Position numbers and translations under genes: made by a program. Shown here one piece after another: positions 11,427-25,355 of a stretch of DNA of 64,000 bases. The stretch is from Diphasiastrum complanatum (Eukaryota > Streptophyta > Lycopodiopsida > Lycopodiales > Lycopodiaceae). The stretch lies in the NCBI GenBank assembly GCA_029204225.1, contig CM055093.1, forward strand, positions 31,569,777-31,633,776, written 5' to 3'. The number at the start of each line of letters is the position of its first letter. Positions within the stretch are counted from its first letter, which is position 1. The notes beneath the pieces were generated by a model. It was not told the DNA's origin, did not search any database, and was given only the letters and a program-made list of their open reading frames with translations.

Positions 11427-11696
11427 TTAGAATTTGCTTTGCACAGGAACACAGATCATGCTACACAGTAATACAGACAGAAAACACTCTCCACAGCAAG
11501 CTCACATAGCAACTGTATTTCTCAAAATGAAATTACACTGTACATATAGTTGTTCACTCAAGCAACCCATGCATGACCCAGGTTGCCGTTGGCGGGATGC
11601 GTGTCCTGTCGACTTGCCTCGTGGCGAGGCCAACTGATCCTTATCCACTGATAGGACCCACAATACAGTAACATAGTGATTCTACTTTAATTCTAA
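11427..11696 (-). repeat. 3' LTR of Copia element 2
   Basis: A 270-bp direct repeat of 15,385-15,654, differing at only a few positions by eye. It has terminal TTAGAATT/AATTCTAA and is adjacent to a polypurine tract on its right. Confidence 0.9.
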
Positions 11697-11752
11697 CTCT
11701 CTCCCTTAAAGTAGAGTCTACTTTTTATACAGTCATATACATAGCTTTAAAG

Positions 11753-12724
11753 TCAACAAACTTTAAGTACAAAAAGCTTTGATCTAGACTTATCAAAATT
11801 TTCTCCAGTAAGTGGCTTAGTGAAAATATCAGCTAGTTGTTCTTCTGTGCTACAATGAACAACATGAATTTCACGACTTAGCAGCCTCTCACGTATGAAG
11901 TGATACTGAATCTCAATGTGTTTAGCTCTCACATGAAACACTGAATTCTTTGCTAGCTTAATGCCACTCTGACTGTCGCTATGTAAAGTCGTGGGATTTT
12001 TCTGCTTCATGCCAATTTCTTCCAAGATTTGTCTCAACCATATAGCTTCTTGTGTTGCACTACACATTGCCTTATACTCTACTTCTGTGGTGAAAAGAGC
12101 AATTGTACTTTGCTTCTTACTAGACCAGGAAAAGCAACTACCACAAAACTGGGATATATACCCTGTGGTGGATCTACGATCATCATAGTCACCTCCCCAA
12201 TCCGCATCCACATAGCCACACAATTCAGGTAAACCATCATGCTTCCTGTAAATCAAGCCATACTCTGAAGTGCCTTTCACATAACGCAAAATGCGTTTAG
12301 CTTCCTTCCAATGCATTTCTGTAGGTGCTGCCATAAACTGACTTACAATGCCAACAACATAGCATATATCTGGTCTAGTCGTGGTAAGGTAAATCAAGCT
12401 CCCTACTAACTGTCTATACAACGTAGCATCAAATGACTGTGACTCATTAAGCTTAGAAAGCTTTTTACCTGGTCCAATAGGAGTGTTTACTGGTTTGCAA
12501 TCCTGCAACCTAAACCTGTGCAGCAACTCTTTGACATACTTCACTTGTGTTAAACCCACTTCATGTCCTTTTTGCCACACTTCTACTCCAAGGCAGTAAT
12601 GCATCAGGCTGAGATCTGTCATCTCGAATTGTTCCATGAAGTCTTTCTTGATCATGTCTATCATCTCTTGATTATTTTTTGTAATAATCAATTCATCAAC
12701 ATAAAGGGCAACCAAAGCAATCAT
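11753..12724 (-). pseudogene. Copia 2 reverse transcriptase C-terminus and RNase H
   Basis: The frame is 323 codons and open. It starts at the catalytic loop, which reads LYVDELII instead of LYVDDLII, so the second active-site Asp is lost here. It continues with the conserved MTDLSLMHYCLGVEV, the thumb/connection, TTRPDICYVVG and RNase H (YVDADWGGD, RRSTTGY, SSKKQ, HSDSQSGIKLA, RAKHIEIQYHFIRE, ADIFTKPL). It ends at 11,753, 57 bp before the LTR. It is the least damaged coding piece of this element. Confidence 0.9.
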
Positions 12725-13430
12725 ACCATCAAAGCATAAGACAAAGATTTGGATCAGAGTGTGAAAGATTTCATATCATTATGATCTAACCCACCTGAAA
12801 GATCTTGGGTTACAAAGAGAAATACTCTATCAATCTCAATAATGTAGAAAAATCAGCATCTACACACAAAATGAGATGCAAACTCTAATAGAACTTGATC
12901 AAACATGAATCAAATGATTAAATACTATTGTTGTCTATACAAAACCAGCAAGCTACTGTATTTCACACATGTGAATCCAAAAATAACAAATATAGACCAT
13001 TCTACACATAGAATTGCATGCAATTACAAGTATAGTGCACCAATGAATGGTAGAACCCAGGAGAACCATGTATAAGCATGAAATGAGATAGAGAAGAGAG
13101 AAGATATCTCTCTCCATGAGTTACATCCTTTTATAACAGGTCCAAACCCTATCTGGCCACTTGGATTTCCCTCCAAAATGCTAACCCTACTATATTTGGG
13201 TCTAGATTCGAAGTACCCAACATTCAAATTTGAATCTACTCAAATTCAAATCTACATGTCCTTTTTGCCACACTTCTACTCCAAGGCAGTAATGCATCAG
13301 GCTGAGATCTGTCATCTCGAATTGTTCCATGAGGTCTTTCTTGATCATGTCTATCATCTCTTGATTATTTCCCATAATAATCAAGTCATCCACATAAAGA
13401 GCAATCAAAGCAACCATACCATCATTTGAA
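12556..13430 (-). repeat. About 175-bp reverse-transcriptase segment duplicated around 520 bp of foreign DNA
   Basis: The segment 13,254-13,430 repeats 12,556-12,732 (from the YVDD region through CLGVEVWQKGH) with few differences. The right copy keeps YVDD, while the left copy has YVDE. The 520 bp between them has no coding content. Copy differences argue against a recent assembly artefact; a template switch or abortive insertion during reverse transcription is a likely origin. Confidence 0.85.
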
Positions 13431-14874
13431 ACCAATGGGTTTCTTGCCGACTGGTGGTTCTACTAAGTCCCATGTGCTATGCTTAGCAATTGACTCCATC
13501 TCCTCTCCCATGGCCTTGACCCAAATGTCATCATCCTTCGCTTCACCATAAGTCGAAGGTTCTTTGTTTTGAATAATGCTAGATAAGAGAGCATAATTTG
13601 CTTCATACCTTTCAGGTAGTGTCTTCTCTCTTGTTGATCTTCGTAGCTCTCCCTGGTTAGATGATCCTGGAAAGTCATCTATGTCGTGGCTCTCCAACAA
13701 TCTCTCAAACCACTTAGGGAGCTTCCTGTTAGGTGATCGGCTTCCTTGTGAAAATGTATCCCACGGTACATTCTTCTCCTTGCGTTTGTCACCTGCAACT
13801 TCAATCCTTCTTGTACCAAAAGGTTTGTCCCTACCTCTCCAGCCTGTTTTTTGAGGTTGAGTAGTAGTAGTATCTTGAGATGTATCCTCATGTTCATCAC
13901 TCGAAAGGTCAATGAATGGATCATCATCAGGTGGTATCCTCACTATACCATCTTTCCCAGTGGATGTGTCTATCTTCTCAGCATCCTCGTCTTCATACAT
14001 CTTGGATTCATCAAAGATAACATCACGGCTTATATGGATTTTGTTTTCGACTGGATCAAAACATCTATAGCCCTTCACACGATCATCATATCCTAGGAAT
14101 ATGCACTTGATAGATTTTACATCAAGTTTACGTCTCTCTTCCTTAGGAATGTGTACAAAGGCCTTACATCCAAAGATTCGCAAGTGATTCACCTTTGGCT
14201 TCTTCTTCGTGAATGCTTCCTCAAGTGTTATCTTTGGTATGGCAATGGTAGGACTTCTATTTTGAAGATAGACTGCCGTGCTACGTGCTTTTGACCAAAA
14301 ATCTTTTGGTAGTTTCATCTCAGCTAGCATAGATCTGGCACTTTCCACAATCGTACGATTCTTGCGCTCAGCTACACCATTGAGAGCAGGAGTATGAGCT
14401 TGTGTAAATTGTCTTTTAATCCCACATTGATCACAAAGATCATTGAAGTCATTAGACTTGTACTCACCTCCACTATATGATCTTAGGACTTTGATCTTCC
14501 TACCTGTCTGATTTTCGACCAATGCTTTGAAGCTTTTGAAGTTATCAAATGCATCTGATTTCTTCTTCAAGAAGTAGATCCACATCTTACGTGACATATC
14601 ATCAATAAAGGTCATGAAAGGCTTTTCCTAAAGACATGGTCCTCATAGGCCCGCATAAATCTGTGTGGATTAAATCCAGGATGTTCTTTGCTCTTGCAAC
14701 ACCCCCTTTATTAAACTTTTCTCGATGCTGCTTCCCATATACACAAGATTCGCACATCGATTTCAAGTGATCTTCTATGGTAGGCAATCTTGTTACCATC
14801 TCCAATTTTCTCATCAAACTGAGGCTTTTCAATTTCAAGTGACCAAGTTTCTTATGCCACAACTCAGTTTGCAA
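13422..14874 (-). pseudogene. Copia 2 pre-integrase, integrase and start of reverse transcriptase
   Basis: From the right, the frame reads LWHKKLGHL and CESCVYGKQHREKF, then the first integrase Asp in DLIHTDLCGP. A frameshift near 14,610 leads into the main 397-codon frame. The second Asp motif is LRSYSGGEY, so Asp is replaced by Tyr. NGVAERKNRT with the Glu is intact. The C-terminal part (IFGCKAFVHIPKEERRKLD, FLGYDDRVKGYRC) is well kept. The frame passes through a hydrophilic spacer into the first residues of reverse transcriptase (STWDLVEPPVGKKPIGFK) and then jumps to the YVDD segment. Roughly the first half of the polymerase domain has been deleted. Confidence 0.9.
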
Positions 14875-15370
14875 TGGAATGGACGATACAAGTCCATGTT
14901 GCCCCTTAGAAATACCGTGGAGAAACGGTGATTTTAGCTCAACTTGACAAAGTGGCTTTTTTCACCTTTTTATCGCAAATCTGCTAGGTTAACTGTCTGG
15001 AGACAAATCTCTGACATAAACCTTAGAATCTCTCCGTGGCTGGTTGACAATGTGATTAGCTTCCTTCCTGACCTTACTGCATCCAAAACGGTGCACAAAC
15101 AGTGAAGAAATCACCAGTTATGTATAAAAACCGTAACCCCAAGCCCGGTTTCAATTTTCAGCTGGCTTCAAAATTGTCAATTTTTCACCAAATTTTTCCC
15201 TATCTGATGCTATGCATAGGCTAATAATCCCTCTACTGAGCTTAGCAAGCCTCTATAAACTAGAAATCGTGCACCAGTGCTTCTCTTCCCGTCTTCAACC
15301 CACCGTAAACCCCGAACCCTCAGAAGACAGTTCTCCCGAAGCTCTCTTCAACGTGTACACTCCCTGTACG
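14875..15370 (-). other. Copia 2 leader, gag deleted
   Basis: Non-coding DNA lies between the primer-binding site and the pre-integrase frame, where gag and protease would be expected. It retains no gag motif on either strand. Confidence 0.5.
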
Positions 15371-15654
15371 ACTCTGATACCAACTTAGAATTTGCTTTGC
15401 ACAAGAACACTGATCATGCTACACAGTAACACAGACAGAAAACACTCTCCACAGCAAGCTCACATAGCAACTGTATTTCTCAAAATGAAATTACATTGTA
15501 CATATAGTTGTTCACTCAGGCAACCCATGCATGACCCAGGTTGCCATTGGTGGGACGCGTGTCCCGTTGACTTGCCTTGTGGCGAGGCCAACTGAAACTT
15601 ATCCACTGATAGGACCCACAGTACAGTAACACAGTGATTCTACTTTAATTCTAA
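15371..15654 (-). repeat. 5' LTR of Copia element 2 with primer-binding site
   Basis: The LTR is 15,385-15,654. The complement of the tRNA-iMet primer site (ACTCTGATACCA) is at 15,371-15,382, 2 nt from the LTR edge. This fixes the element's orientation as minus. Confidence 0.9.
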
Positions 15655-17518
15655 CTGAGGGAGGTTAGATCACTTGCTCATTGTACTTTCTAAGAGAGAA
15701 ACATAAACTATTGAAAGCAAAAACCATGAACTTGAAAGCAAATGAAAAACAACAAGAGCAATAGCAAGCATTGAATAGCAAATGAGGATTCTTCTCTTCC
15801 AAAAATGGTAGAGTTTCTTTCTTCTCATTAGGCATTCCAATAGAGTACAAATAGTGCCTTTTTATAAATGGGAAAGGCCCTTGCCCCAAAATCCTAATGG
15901 CTAATATTCACAATGATCCTATCCATTCATCTTGGACCCAACTTCATCCAAGGGTTCATAAAAAGTACATTAGAATTCACAAGATTCATGTGAGTCCAAA
16001 ATTGGACCCAACTCTAAAAAAGTAAACTTTAAGTTAGAAATGACTTTGGGCCTCAAGTTTTATTTTAATTACAAAGGGCCCAAGTCTATTATAATTTCTA
16101 TTTACAATTAGCTCGCGTGCTCATTGGGCCATGGACTTATACGTGCAGGAAGCCATGCCCTTGCAACACATTTATTGACTTTATTCGCTCTATGTTGGGA
16201 ATACCCCCAACATCGATGTTGTTCGCAACTTAGAGAATCTCGCCAGTTTTTACCACATGCTCCATTGGGTTCTAACCAAGTGGTCGGTTGGGTTTGGAGA
16301 ACCATAATTCATATTGGAAAAAAGTACCATCGCATTCCAGAGTCGATTTAGCCATAGGTCTTTAGAGCACAACAATTATGGATTTTTATAGCATCCTTTT
16401 TCATGCATTCAAATAGTATGTTGTTAGGTGATTATCATGCATGCTAACGAGTTTGTCACCTATAGTGTCACACAATTTTAGGGCAAAGCCATCATCATCA
16501 TCGTAGAAAGGCAAAAACATCATATCTTATCAACAGGAGGGTACTAGGTGATGAAACTTCATAGCCACATCAGAGAGAGAAGTACATCATGTCATATAAG
16601 TACATACTACACATGTATGGCCCACCAAGTTATGACCAAAAACCAAATAGCGAGATCTTCTACTAGGCCATGGGTAACTAAGGACTCTACTTGTAGTATA
16701 ACTACTAGACAGATAGAGACCATAACATTTGTTTAGGCCAAGTTGACAGAAGTAGAACCTACTTCTTGAAGCCTGAAAACTTCCATTGGTAAGGAGAGCA
16801 CGAAGAGCCCAAGTGGACCCCAAGGTTGAAAGTAGTTTTTCCTCACCTTTTAGGACTTTCTGGGTGAGACCCATTCGAAAAACTCCTAACATTGGTGCAT
16901 CTGTCGAGAGTCATTTTTTGAACTATAGTAGGAAGATTGTAAGGAACACAATTATTTCTAGCAAACAACCGCCTAGATCTCCTTTGCCATCTAAAAATTA
17001 GCTTGGAGTGCTTTCTATCACGCTTGTGTGATTTCTCTTATAGCTTTCAAATCCGTGAGTCTAATGCTATTTGCTTATGTAGTTTGTTTTCAAGCTGGAG
17101 GACATACTATATGTGTGAAGGCCCTTTGGATCATTTACACCTTGTTTTACATTGCTTCCTTGTTAGATAAAGATTCTTTTCATTTCCTCAAGGAATAATG
17201 ATGGAGATGTTCAAAAGCTTACCACTTTGGGAACCTTTGCCAACCTTGATATCTTCATTATGAACCTTCGCCGACCTGACATATGGATTCAAAATGCCAA
17301 AATTAGGTTGTCCATAGGTTCAAATCCTGAAAATTGTCATTAAATGCAGTACTTAGGCGAAGGATGCTCTTAGACGAACGTTAAACTATCGCCAGACCTC
17401 CAGAACCTTTGTTGGGCTACACCAGTTGTCAGAAACCTTCGCCAAAACTTGTAGAAGCTATTTTCACAATACTGAAGCTGCATGTGAATTTTTATCTAAT
17501 CCTAGGATCTTGCATTGA
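15655..17518. other. Right arm of the DNA inserted in Copia 1, nothing identified
   Basis: 1.9 kb with only short frames. It contains scattered CCTTCGCC words near 17,220-17,450 that recall the Copia 1 LTR vocabulary. I could not find LTR ends, terminal repeats or coding motifs. It may belong to the element into which Copia 2 inserted. Confidence 0.35.
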
Positions 17519-18092
17519 AAAGCATTAAACAGATCGATGAAATATATTCAAGAAAGTTTAGATCACATTCTATGCTATGATGGAAGTGCTATCGACCCAC
17601 TGGTCCTACAAGGCTACTCCGACTCAGATTGGGGAGGAAATGCCTCTACCAAAAAATCTACCTCCGAGTTTTGTTTCTTTCTAGCAAGGGGACCAATTTC
17701 ATGGAATTCAAGAAAGCAAAAAAATAGTGGCGCTTTCTTCAATTGAAGCAAAATACATCACATCATGTCAAGCTTCAAAAGAAGCTATGTGGATCAGATT
17801 ATTACTTCGTGATTTACATCACAATCAGTTTAATGCTACTACCATTCTGTGTGATAACATGAGCTGTATTTCACTATCTCTGCATCTCAGATTTCATGGC
17901 AAGTCAAAGCACATTGAAATTTAATATCATTTTACTCAAAAAAAGGTTTTCTCAGGACAAGTGATTCCCCAATATTGCTCTACAACAGAAATGGTTGCAA
18001 ACATATTCACCAAAGCTCATTCCAAGATCAAGCATCAAAAGTTTTTCCGCATGCTAAACCTGACGAAGACACTCAAGGCACCAACCATGACC
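17519..18092 (+). pseudogene. Copia element 1 RNase H, second part
   Basis: The interrupted polyprotein resumes in the connection region (MKYIQESLDH) and continues into RNase H: GYSDSDWGGN, KKSTSEFCFF, GPISWNSRKQK. A frameshift in an A-run near 17,730 leads to LSSIEAKYITSCQASKEAMW and LCDNMSCISLS. The end matches the usual MVA.IFTKA..K.KH..F. The frame then reaches the polypurine tract. About 60 residues between SDCKPIDTPIDPS and this point are missing. Confidence 0.88.
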
Positions 18093-18103
18093 TTAAGGGG
18101 GAC
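18093..18103 (+). promoter_or_regulatory. Polypurine tract of Copia 1
   Basis: TTAAGGGGGAC sits immediately before the TATTGGAAATTAAGC start of the 3' LTR and primes plus-strand DNA in this element class. Confidence 0.8.
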
Positions 18104-20110
<2,007 letters not shown>

Positions 20111-21130
20111 AGCATTGCAAATAATATATTTTAAAAACTCCTATCCAAAATTTTGAATATTAGCCAAAAAAATCCTTAGAAAATGTGAATATCCAAGCAA
20201 TCTACTGATACAGCTATGGAGAAAGCCCATATTACTTATTCCTAAGAAGTGAATAATCACTTACTTGGAGGTTAATTCCACCATTAGAAGGAAAAAGCAA
20301 AAAGATCTTTCCAAAAGTTTGCAAAAGTAACACATTAGAGGAGTTCCAAAATTCAAAGTTTGTAAAGATACCTTCATTTTTTTTCTTTGATTTTGACCAC
20401 CACTTGGCCCAATCAAAATGCACGCATTTGAAATCTATGTAGGGTAGCTCAAAAATTTTAGAAAATAAAAATATATCATAGCAAAGATTGAATTTGTCGT
20501 TGGGCAACATGGATGCATTCCAATGGTTGGCTCCTCTTGCCCAATACGTCCTAATCTACCCGACGACAATATCGCATGTTAAATTTATTCAATTGTGCTA
20601 GTTAGTATAATGAAAGTTAGTATTTAGATTACTTACAATTTCAAAATGATAATAAGCACAATAACCTTATGTTGTTACTGTGATTATGTCATGAGGTTAA
20701 TTGTGATAAGGGAGGATGAACATACAGGTGAGATTTGGTGCCCAACCTTTGGCAATCACAATAGCAAGGAGACCAAGATCCAAAATCAAATATGTGATTC
20801 TTCACAATGAGAAAGATGAAGCTGATATGTCGAAACTAACAAAATATACAAAGAATTCATGGGTGTTGCTGCATCCATCATCAAAGGGCAATTTTTGACA
20901 GAAGAAAAGGGCAAAAATGACATACAAATCTTATCAGAAAGTGAAGATTCTAGAGTTTAACACCACTCTTGGAGGTCATTCAATATCAGTTGTATTAGTA
21001 CAACATGTTAATATGAATTCGGAATCAAAACTAAAGGATTTCAAAAGTTTAATTGTAAATACATCAAAATGTATGCACTCTGATGCTATCATTTGTGTTT
21101 TTTGATTTAAGATTTTAATATGATCATAAT
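20111..21130. other. Intergenic, nothing recognised
   Basis: Short frames only. A plus-strand frame at 20,716-20,898 has no family resemblance that I can name. No LTR of the adjacent Gypsy element was found here. Confidence 0.35.
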
Positions 21131-21135
21131 ATCCA

Positions 21136-24100
21136 TTATAACTGCCATGCCTTCCGACGGGCTTTCTCTACTGCTAATGTATGAATTGCCATCAATCTTG
21201 TTTCACACAATTTGTGCAAAGCTTCATGACATAGTTGTAAAGAATCATCATCATTTAACCACTCTATTGCTGCCATGCATAAAGATGGTATTAAAAATTC
21301 AATTGGCATGATAGCATCTTGACCATAAACAAGTTGAAAGGGTGTTTGATTTGTACTACTCTTGTAAGCAATTCTGAATGCCCATAATGTTGCATGCAGT
21401 TTATGTTCCCAATCAGACCGACTCGCTTCAACTATTTTTGTCATAATAGTGCAGAGAATCTTATTGGAAGATTCAATTTGGCCATTCCCTCTGGGATAAT
21501 ATGGAGTACTAAATCTGTGTATAACAAAAAAATCTTCCAACAAACACTTTATTGTTTGATTAACAAAGTGTGTACCTCAGTCACTGACAATCTCGATCGG
21601 ACATCCAAATCCGATAATAATATTTTCATAGAGAAACTTGGTCGTAGATTTCACATCAGCAACTTTGACTACTTTGGCTTCAACCCACTTGGTCATATAA
21701 TCAGTTGCTACGATAATATATCGGGCCTGAGATCCTCATGCAGTAGGATGAATAAGACCAACATAATCCAGTTCCCATTTTTCAAATGGTGCTTGCGATA
21801 AAATCGGATGTAAGGGTTCATAGTTCTGTCTAGTTGGCCGTCATGCTGGCAAACATCACATGTCTGAATATGATTTTTTGTGTCTTTATGAAGCGTAGGC
21901 CACCAAGAACCTGATTGCAAAAGTTTGCGAACAATAATATATGTAGAGAAGTGTCCTCCGCCCATGCCATCATGTGAAAACGTGATTAAATCTGATATTT
22001 CATGTGGTAAAACACATCTTCGGAGAATATTGTCTGATCCATGACAATACAATTGTCCTACAATCAATTGATAAGGTCGAGCCTTATGAATCAATTGCCT
22101 CTTCTGTACTTTTGTCAAAGACTCATTCGGTTGTCCTACCATCAGATACTCAACAAAATCTAATGCCCACTCAGGCACTGCTTCTATATAGAATAATGCA
22201 GCATCTAGTAATTCATCATCCACTTCAGTATTAACTGGTGCAAATTCAATTCACGAAACATGGTCGACAAGATAATGTTGCTTTCCCTTACGAACCACAA
22301 TTTGAAAGTCAAATTTAGTCAATAACATTAACCATCTTGCAATACGCCCAGTATTGCACATCTTGTTTACCAAGTAAAGTAACGGCTGGTGATCCGTATA
22401 AAACGCAAAGTGTGATTCCGTGAGGTAATGTCAGAATTTCCATATAGAAAAAATCATGGCTAACGCTTCACGTTCTGTTGCTCAATAGTTCTTCTCTGTA
22501 TCTATAAGATGTCTGCTTGCAAATCATATTGGATAGCTCTTATATTCACTTGGTTGCGTCAAAACTGATCCAATTGCATATTTCAAGGCATCAGCGTGAA
22601 CATGAAATTCAATCGTCCAATCTGGAGAACGCAGTATCGGTGTTGAGGGTAATGCTTTTTTTGATTTTTCAAAGGCTTCTAACGCCTCTACTGTCCAAAT
22701 AGGAACAATAGTCAGTTTGTATATAGGTCTTGCTAAATCCGCGAAGAAGATAATAAAAATTTGATAATAGTGCGCATGACCCATAAACACATAAACTCCA
22801 TGAATTGTTGTTGGCAGTGGCAATTCCACAATAACCTTGATTTTAGAATAATCTGTGGCAATGCCATGTCTTGATATCACGTGTCCAAGAACAACTATAT
22901 GGGAAACCCATATCTAGCACTTTTCTGGATTCAAGGAAATTTGATACTTGCGACAATTTTCAAATACTTTCTCCAATCGATCCAGGTGGTCATGGACTCC
23001 AAGGTCATCCAAGTAAATTTCAAGGAATTTCTGTACATAATCTTTAAAAGCAAATTACATTACTCTTTGGAACGAGCTTGGTGCATTACAAAGTCCAAAC
23101 GACATTACTTTGTAAGCATAGGTGCTCCATTCTATTGCAAAAGCTATTTTGTGACGATCTGCAAGTGCAATCTTGACCTGGTTGTATCCACTAAATCCAT
23201 CCAAAAAACTATAAGCTTCTGGTCCAGCAAAGAGGTCTAAAATGCTTTCAGTAAAAGGTAACGGAAAGTGATCCTTTCACGTCACTTTGTTCAAGGCCTT
23301 GAGATTCACACAAATTTTCAATTTCCCATTCTTCTTAAGAACAATGACAATTGTATAGCGTTTGTTTGGGCATTTCATGCTTAACTTCATCTGCTTGTTT
23401 TTTGTCAAAAGGATTTGTCTTCGATCTTGGCTTAGACTTCTTAGCAGGAATTGATCGTGGAGGTGATGACTTCTAAGAAGATAAACTTTCCTTCGAAGGT
23501 AAAGACTTTCTAGATGACGATGTCTTGCTAGAACTCTGACTTGAGGATTTTTCGTCAACTTTTTCTTGCCTTTATCCATATTGCTTTGGTGTTCATTGTT
23601 GGTTCATCAGGAATATTACGCACTCCAAATCTGGTCAGATCCATATGATTTAGAATCTGCTCATCAATAAGTTCTACGTTGTCATCATAAGTCAAGGCAT
23701 GACTCATAGGAATAAGTTCATCTTCAATCAGATCTAGTATAGGCTCTGTTGATATCCAAGCTATATTCAACACATTCAATGGAAAAGTGATTGGTGTATC
23801 CAAAGTTTGATCCAATAATAAAATCTCGCTCAAATCTGATTGATTATCTTGTTGACACATATAACCTGCTGTACAGTCAATTGTTGCAAGGGCTTGATTC
23901 TAGTTGACAGTATCGGTTTGAGAGTCGTAATGTACTCCTCAAGTTTTTACTGGTCGGTCACAAGTAAGATCCGTTGTTGACGAATCATCATCCTCTTTTT
24001 AAGCCACTGGTTTGATAGTCCAAGTTACAGGATCAACCTTGATTGCACGTTCGAGATTTTCAAAAGTGATTTTTCTGGTACCCCAGTTATGAATTACTTG

Positions 24101-24633
24101 CGCAACTCATAACCATGGGCGTCCCAATAGGATTCGGTAGACATTTGGTGCTTCCGGTAGGTCCATTACTACGACAGTAATGACGAACTATACTCCGACA
24201 ATTCTGACAGGTATATCTTTAACCATTCCTCGCGGATGAACTGTCGTTTGATCAACCATCTTAATGGCAAAATTCGCAAGCTTTATCTTTGTAAGGCCCA
24301 CTTTGCACATAGCTTTGCAAAAATTAGGTTAACTTCCGAAGCGCCATCTATCACGATTGCTTCGTTAGGAGATTGCCTATGTTGTATTGGTAGGGTGATA
24401 TTTTTTCGTTCACTTTCCCAAGCTGCTCCAACATGGAGTACTTCATTAGATTCTTCAAATCCAGCACAAAAAAGTGGCTCTTGATGGACTTCTGGTTCAA
24501 CTTGAGTTAACTTTTGTGCTAATACTTCTTTTGCTTTTGGCACCAGCTTCAGGAACTCTCCCAATGAAATATTGATCTTACTAGACAAAATACTCATGAG
24601 CAGTTCTATTTGCGGTGCTTCCGATTTAGTCAT
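21136..24633 (-). pseudogene. Ty3/Gypsy pol, heavily decayed
   Basis: Read from the right on the minus strand. An aspartic protease region (AIVIDGASEVNLI near 24,330, ILLGRPWLW near 24,110) is followed by reverse transcriptase (VLKKNGKLKICVNLKALNKVT near 23,290; FLDGFSGYNQVKIA near 23,190; catalytic YLDDLGVH near 23,010). Next come the connection and RNase H (HYYQIFIIFFADLARP, then PDWTIEFHVHADA). Integrase follows, with an HHCC finger (HDGMGGGHFS ... WWPTLHKD ... TCDVCQ, 21,800-22,000) and the C-terminal part (YYPRGNGQIESSNK, TPFQLVYGQDAIMPIEF) at 21,136-21,500. Protease-RT-RH-INT is the Ty3/Gypsy order, unlike every other element here. Many stops and frameshifts interrupt it. Gag and both LTRs were not found. 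Confidence 0.88.
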
Positions 24634-25355
24634 CTTGAAGGGTTATTCATGATGATGCAATTGAGCATTCATATCTGTACGTGATATTTTTAAACTTTTT
24701 TTTTAAGTTTTTGCAAAAATCTCATTGTAATCTTGTTCTTCTTGTTTTCAACTGTTTTTGCTTGTGTTTGATGCATGTCTTTTGTTTTTAATCCAACCCG
24801 AACCTCTACAACCTCCCCACCAATAGAATCCATCATCATTTTTCATCTTTTTTTATTTTCTTGCTCGCGCACTAAGCACAAGTCTTTTTTATTTTCTTGT
24901 TAAACACTTTTCCTCCTATCAAACACTCACCTTCGAGATCCATCTGGGATCTGAAACTAACAGAAAAAGTACGAAACCACTCTAATATTCAACCAATCGA
25001 CATTTCTTATTGCAATAAGGACACATTGAACTTCTTTTGAAAAGATCAAACAATTTGGTGAACATTCTATCTAGTCTATGTCTAAAAGTTGGGAAGAAAT
25101 GAACAAAATCAGTATAATGCATGTACTGGAGTGAACCTATGGAGATAATAGGCTTATTTGAGTATATCCCTAAATCTAACATAATGTTCATAAAATACAT
25201 CAGAATTTGATTGTGTAGTCTTGAAAACATGTAAATATGGCTTGAATAAGCTGTGGAAGTAGTCTAGATTTTCAGTAATCCCAAATTCAATAAAAAATGA
25301 ACTCAGGCCTGAATCTCATGTAGATCTTGAGGAAGAGGCCATGGAACTAATGTAG
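24634..25355. other. Intergenic, nothing recognised
   Basis: Expected position of the Gypsy gag or 5' LTR, but neither is visible. The stretch is T-rich with no credible frame. Confidence 0.35.

Larger units (their letters stand above)
11427..15654 (-). mobile_element. Copia element 2 with 270-bp LTRs, nested, non-autonomous
   Basis: Two direct repeats of exactly 270 bp, at 11,427-11,696 and 15,385-15,654, bound it. Both carry the short terminal inverted repeat TTAGAATT/AATTCTAA rather than TG/CA. In minus orientation the 5' LTR is on the right, followed by the primer-binding site (complement at 15,371-15,382). The polypurine tract beside the left LTR (complement CTCTCCCTTAAA near 11,698-11,709) is in the correct place. 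Gag, protease and the core of reverse transcriptase are missing. The LTRs are far more alike than those of Copia 1, so this is a younger insertion. The flanks do not show a clean 5-bp duplication. Confidence 0.88.

Noticed and set aside
11420-15662. Target-site duplication of Copia 2
   Set aside because: Flanks (GGGAC on the left, CTGAG on the right) do not match; GA-rich words make apparent longer matches unreliable.
16108-16351. Frames on both strands inside the nested insertion
   Set aside because: Short, overlapping and without motifs; no start or splice context favours either.
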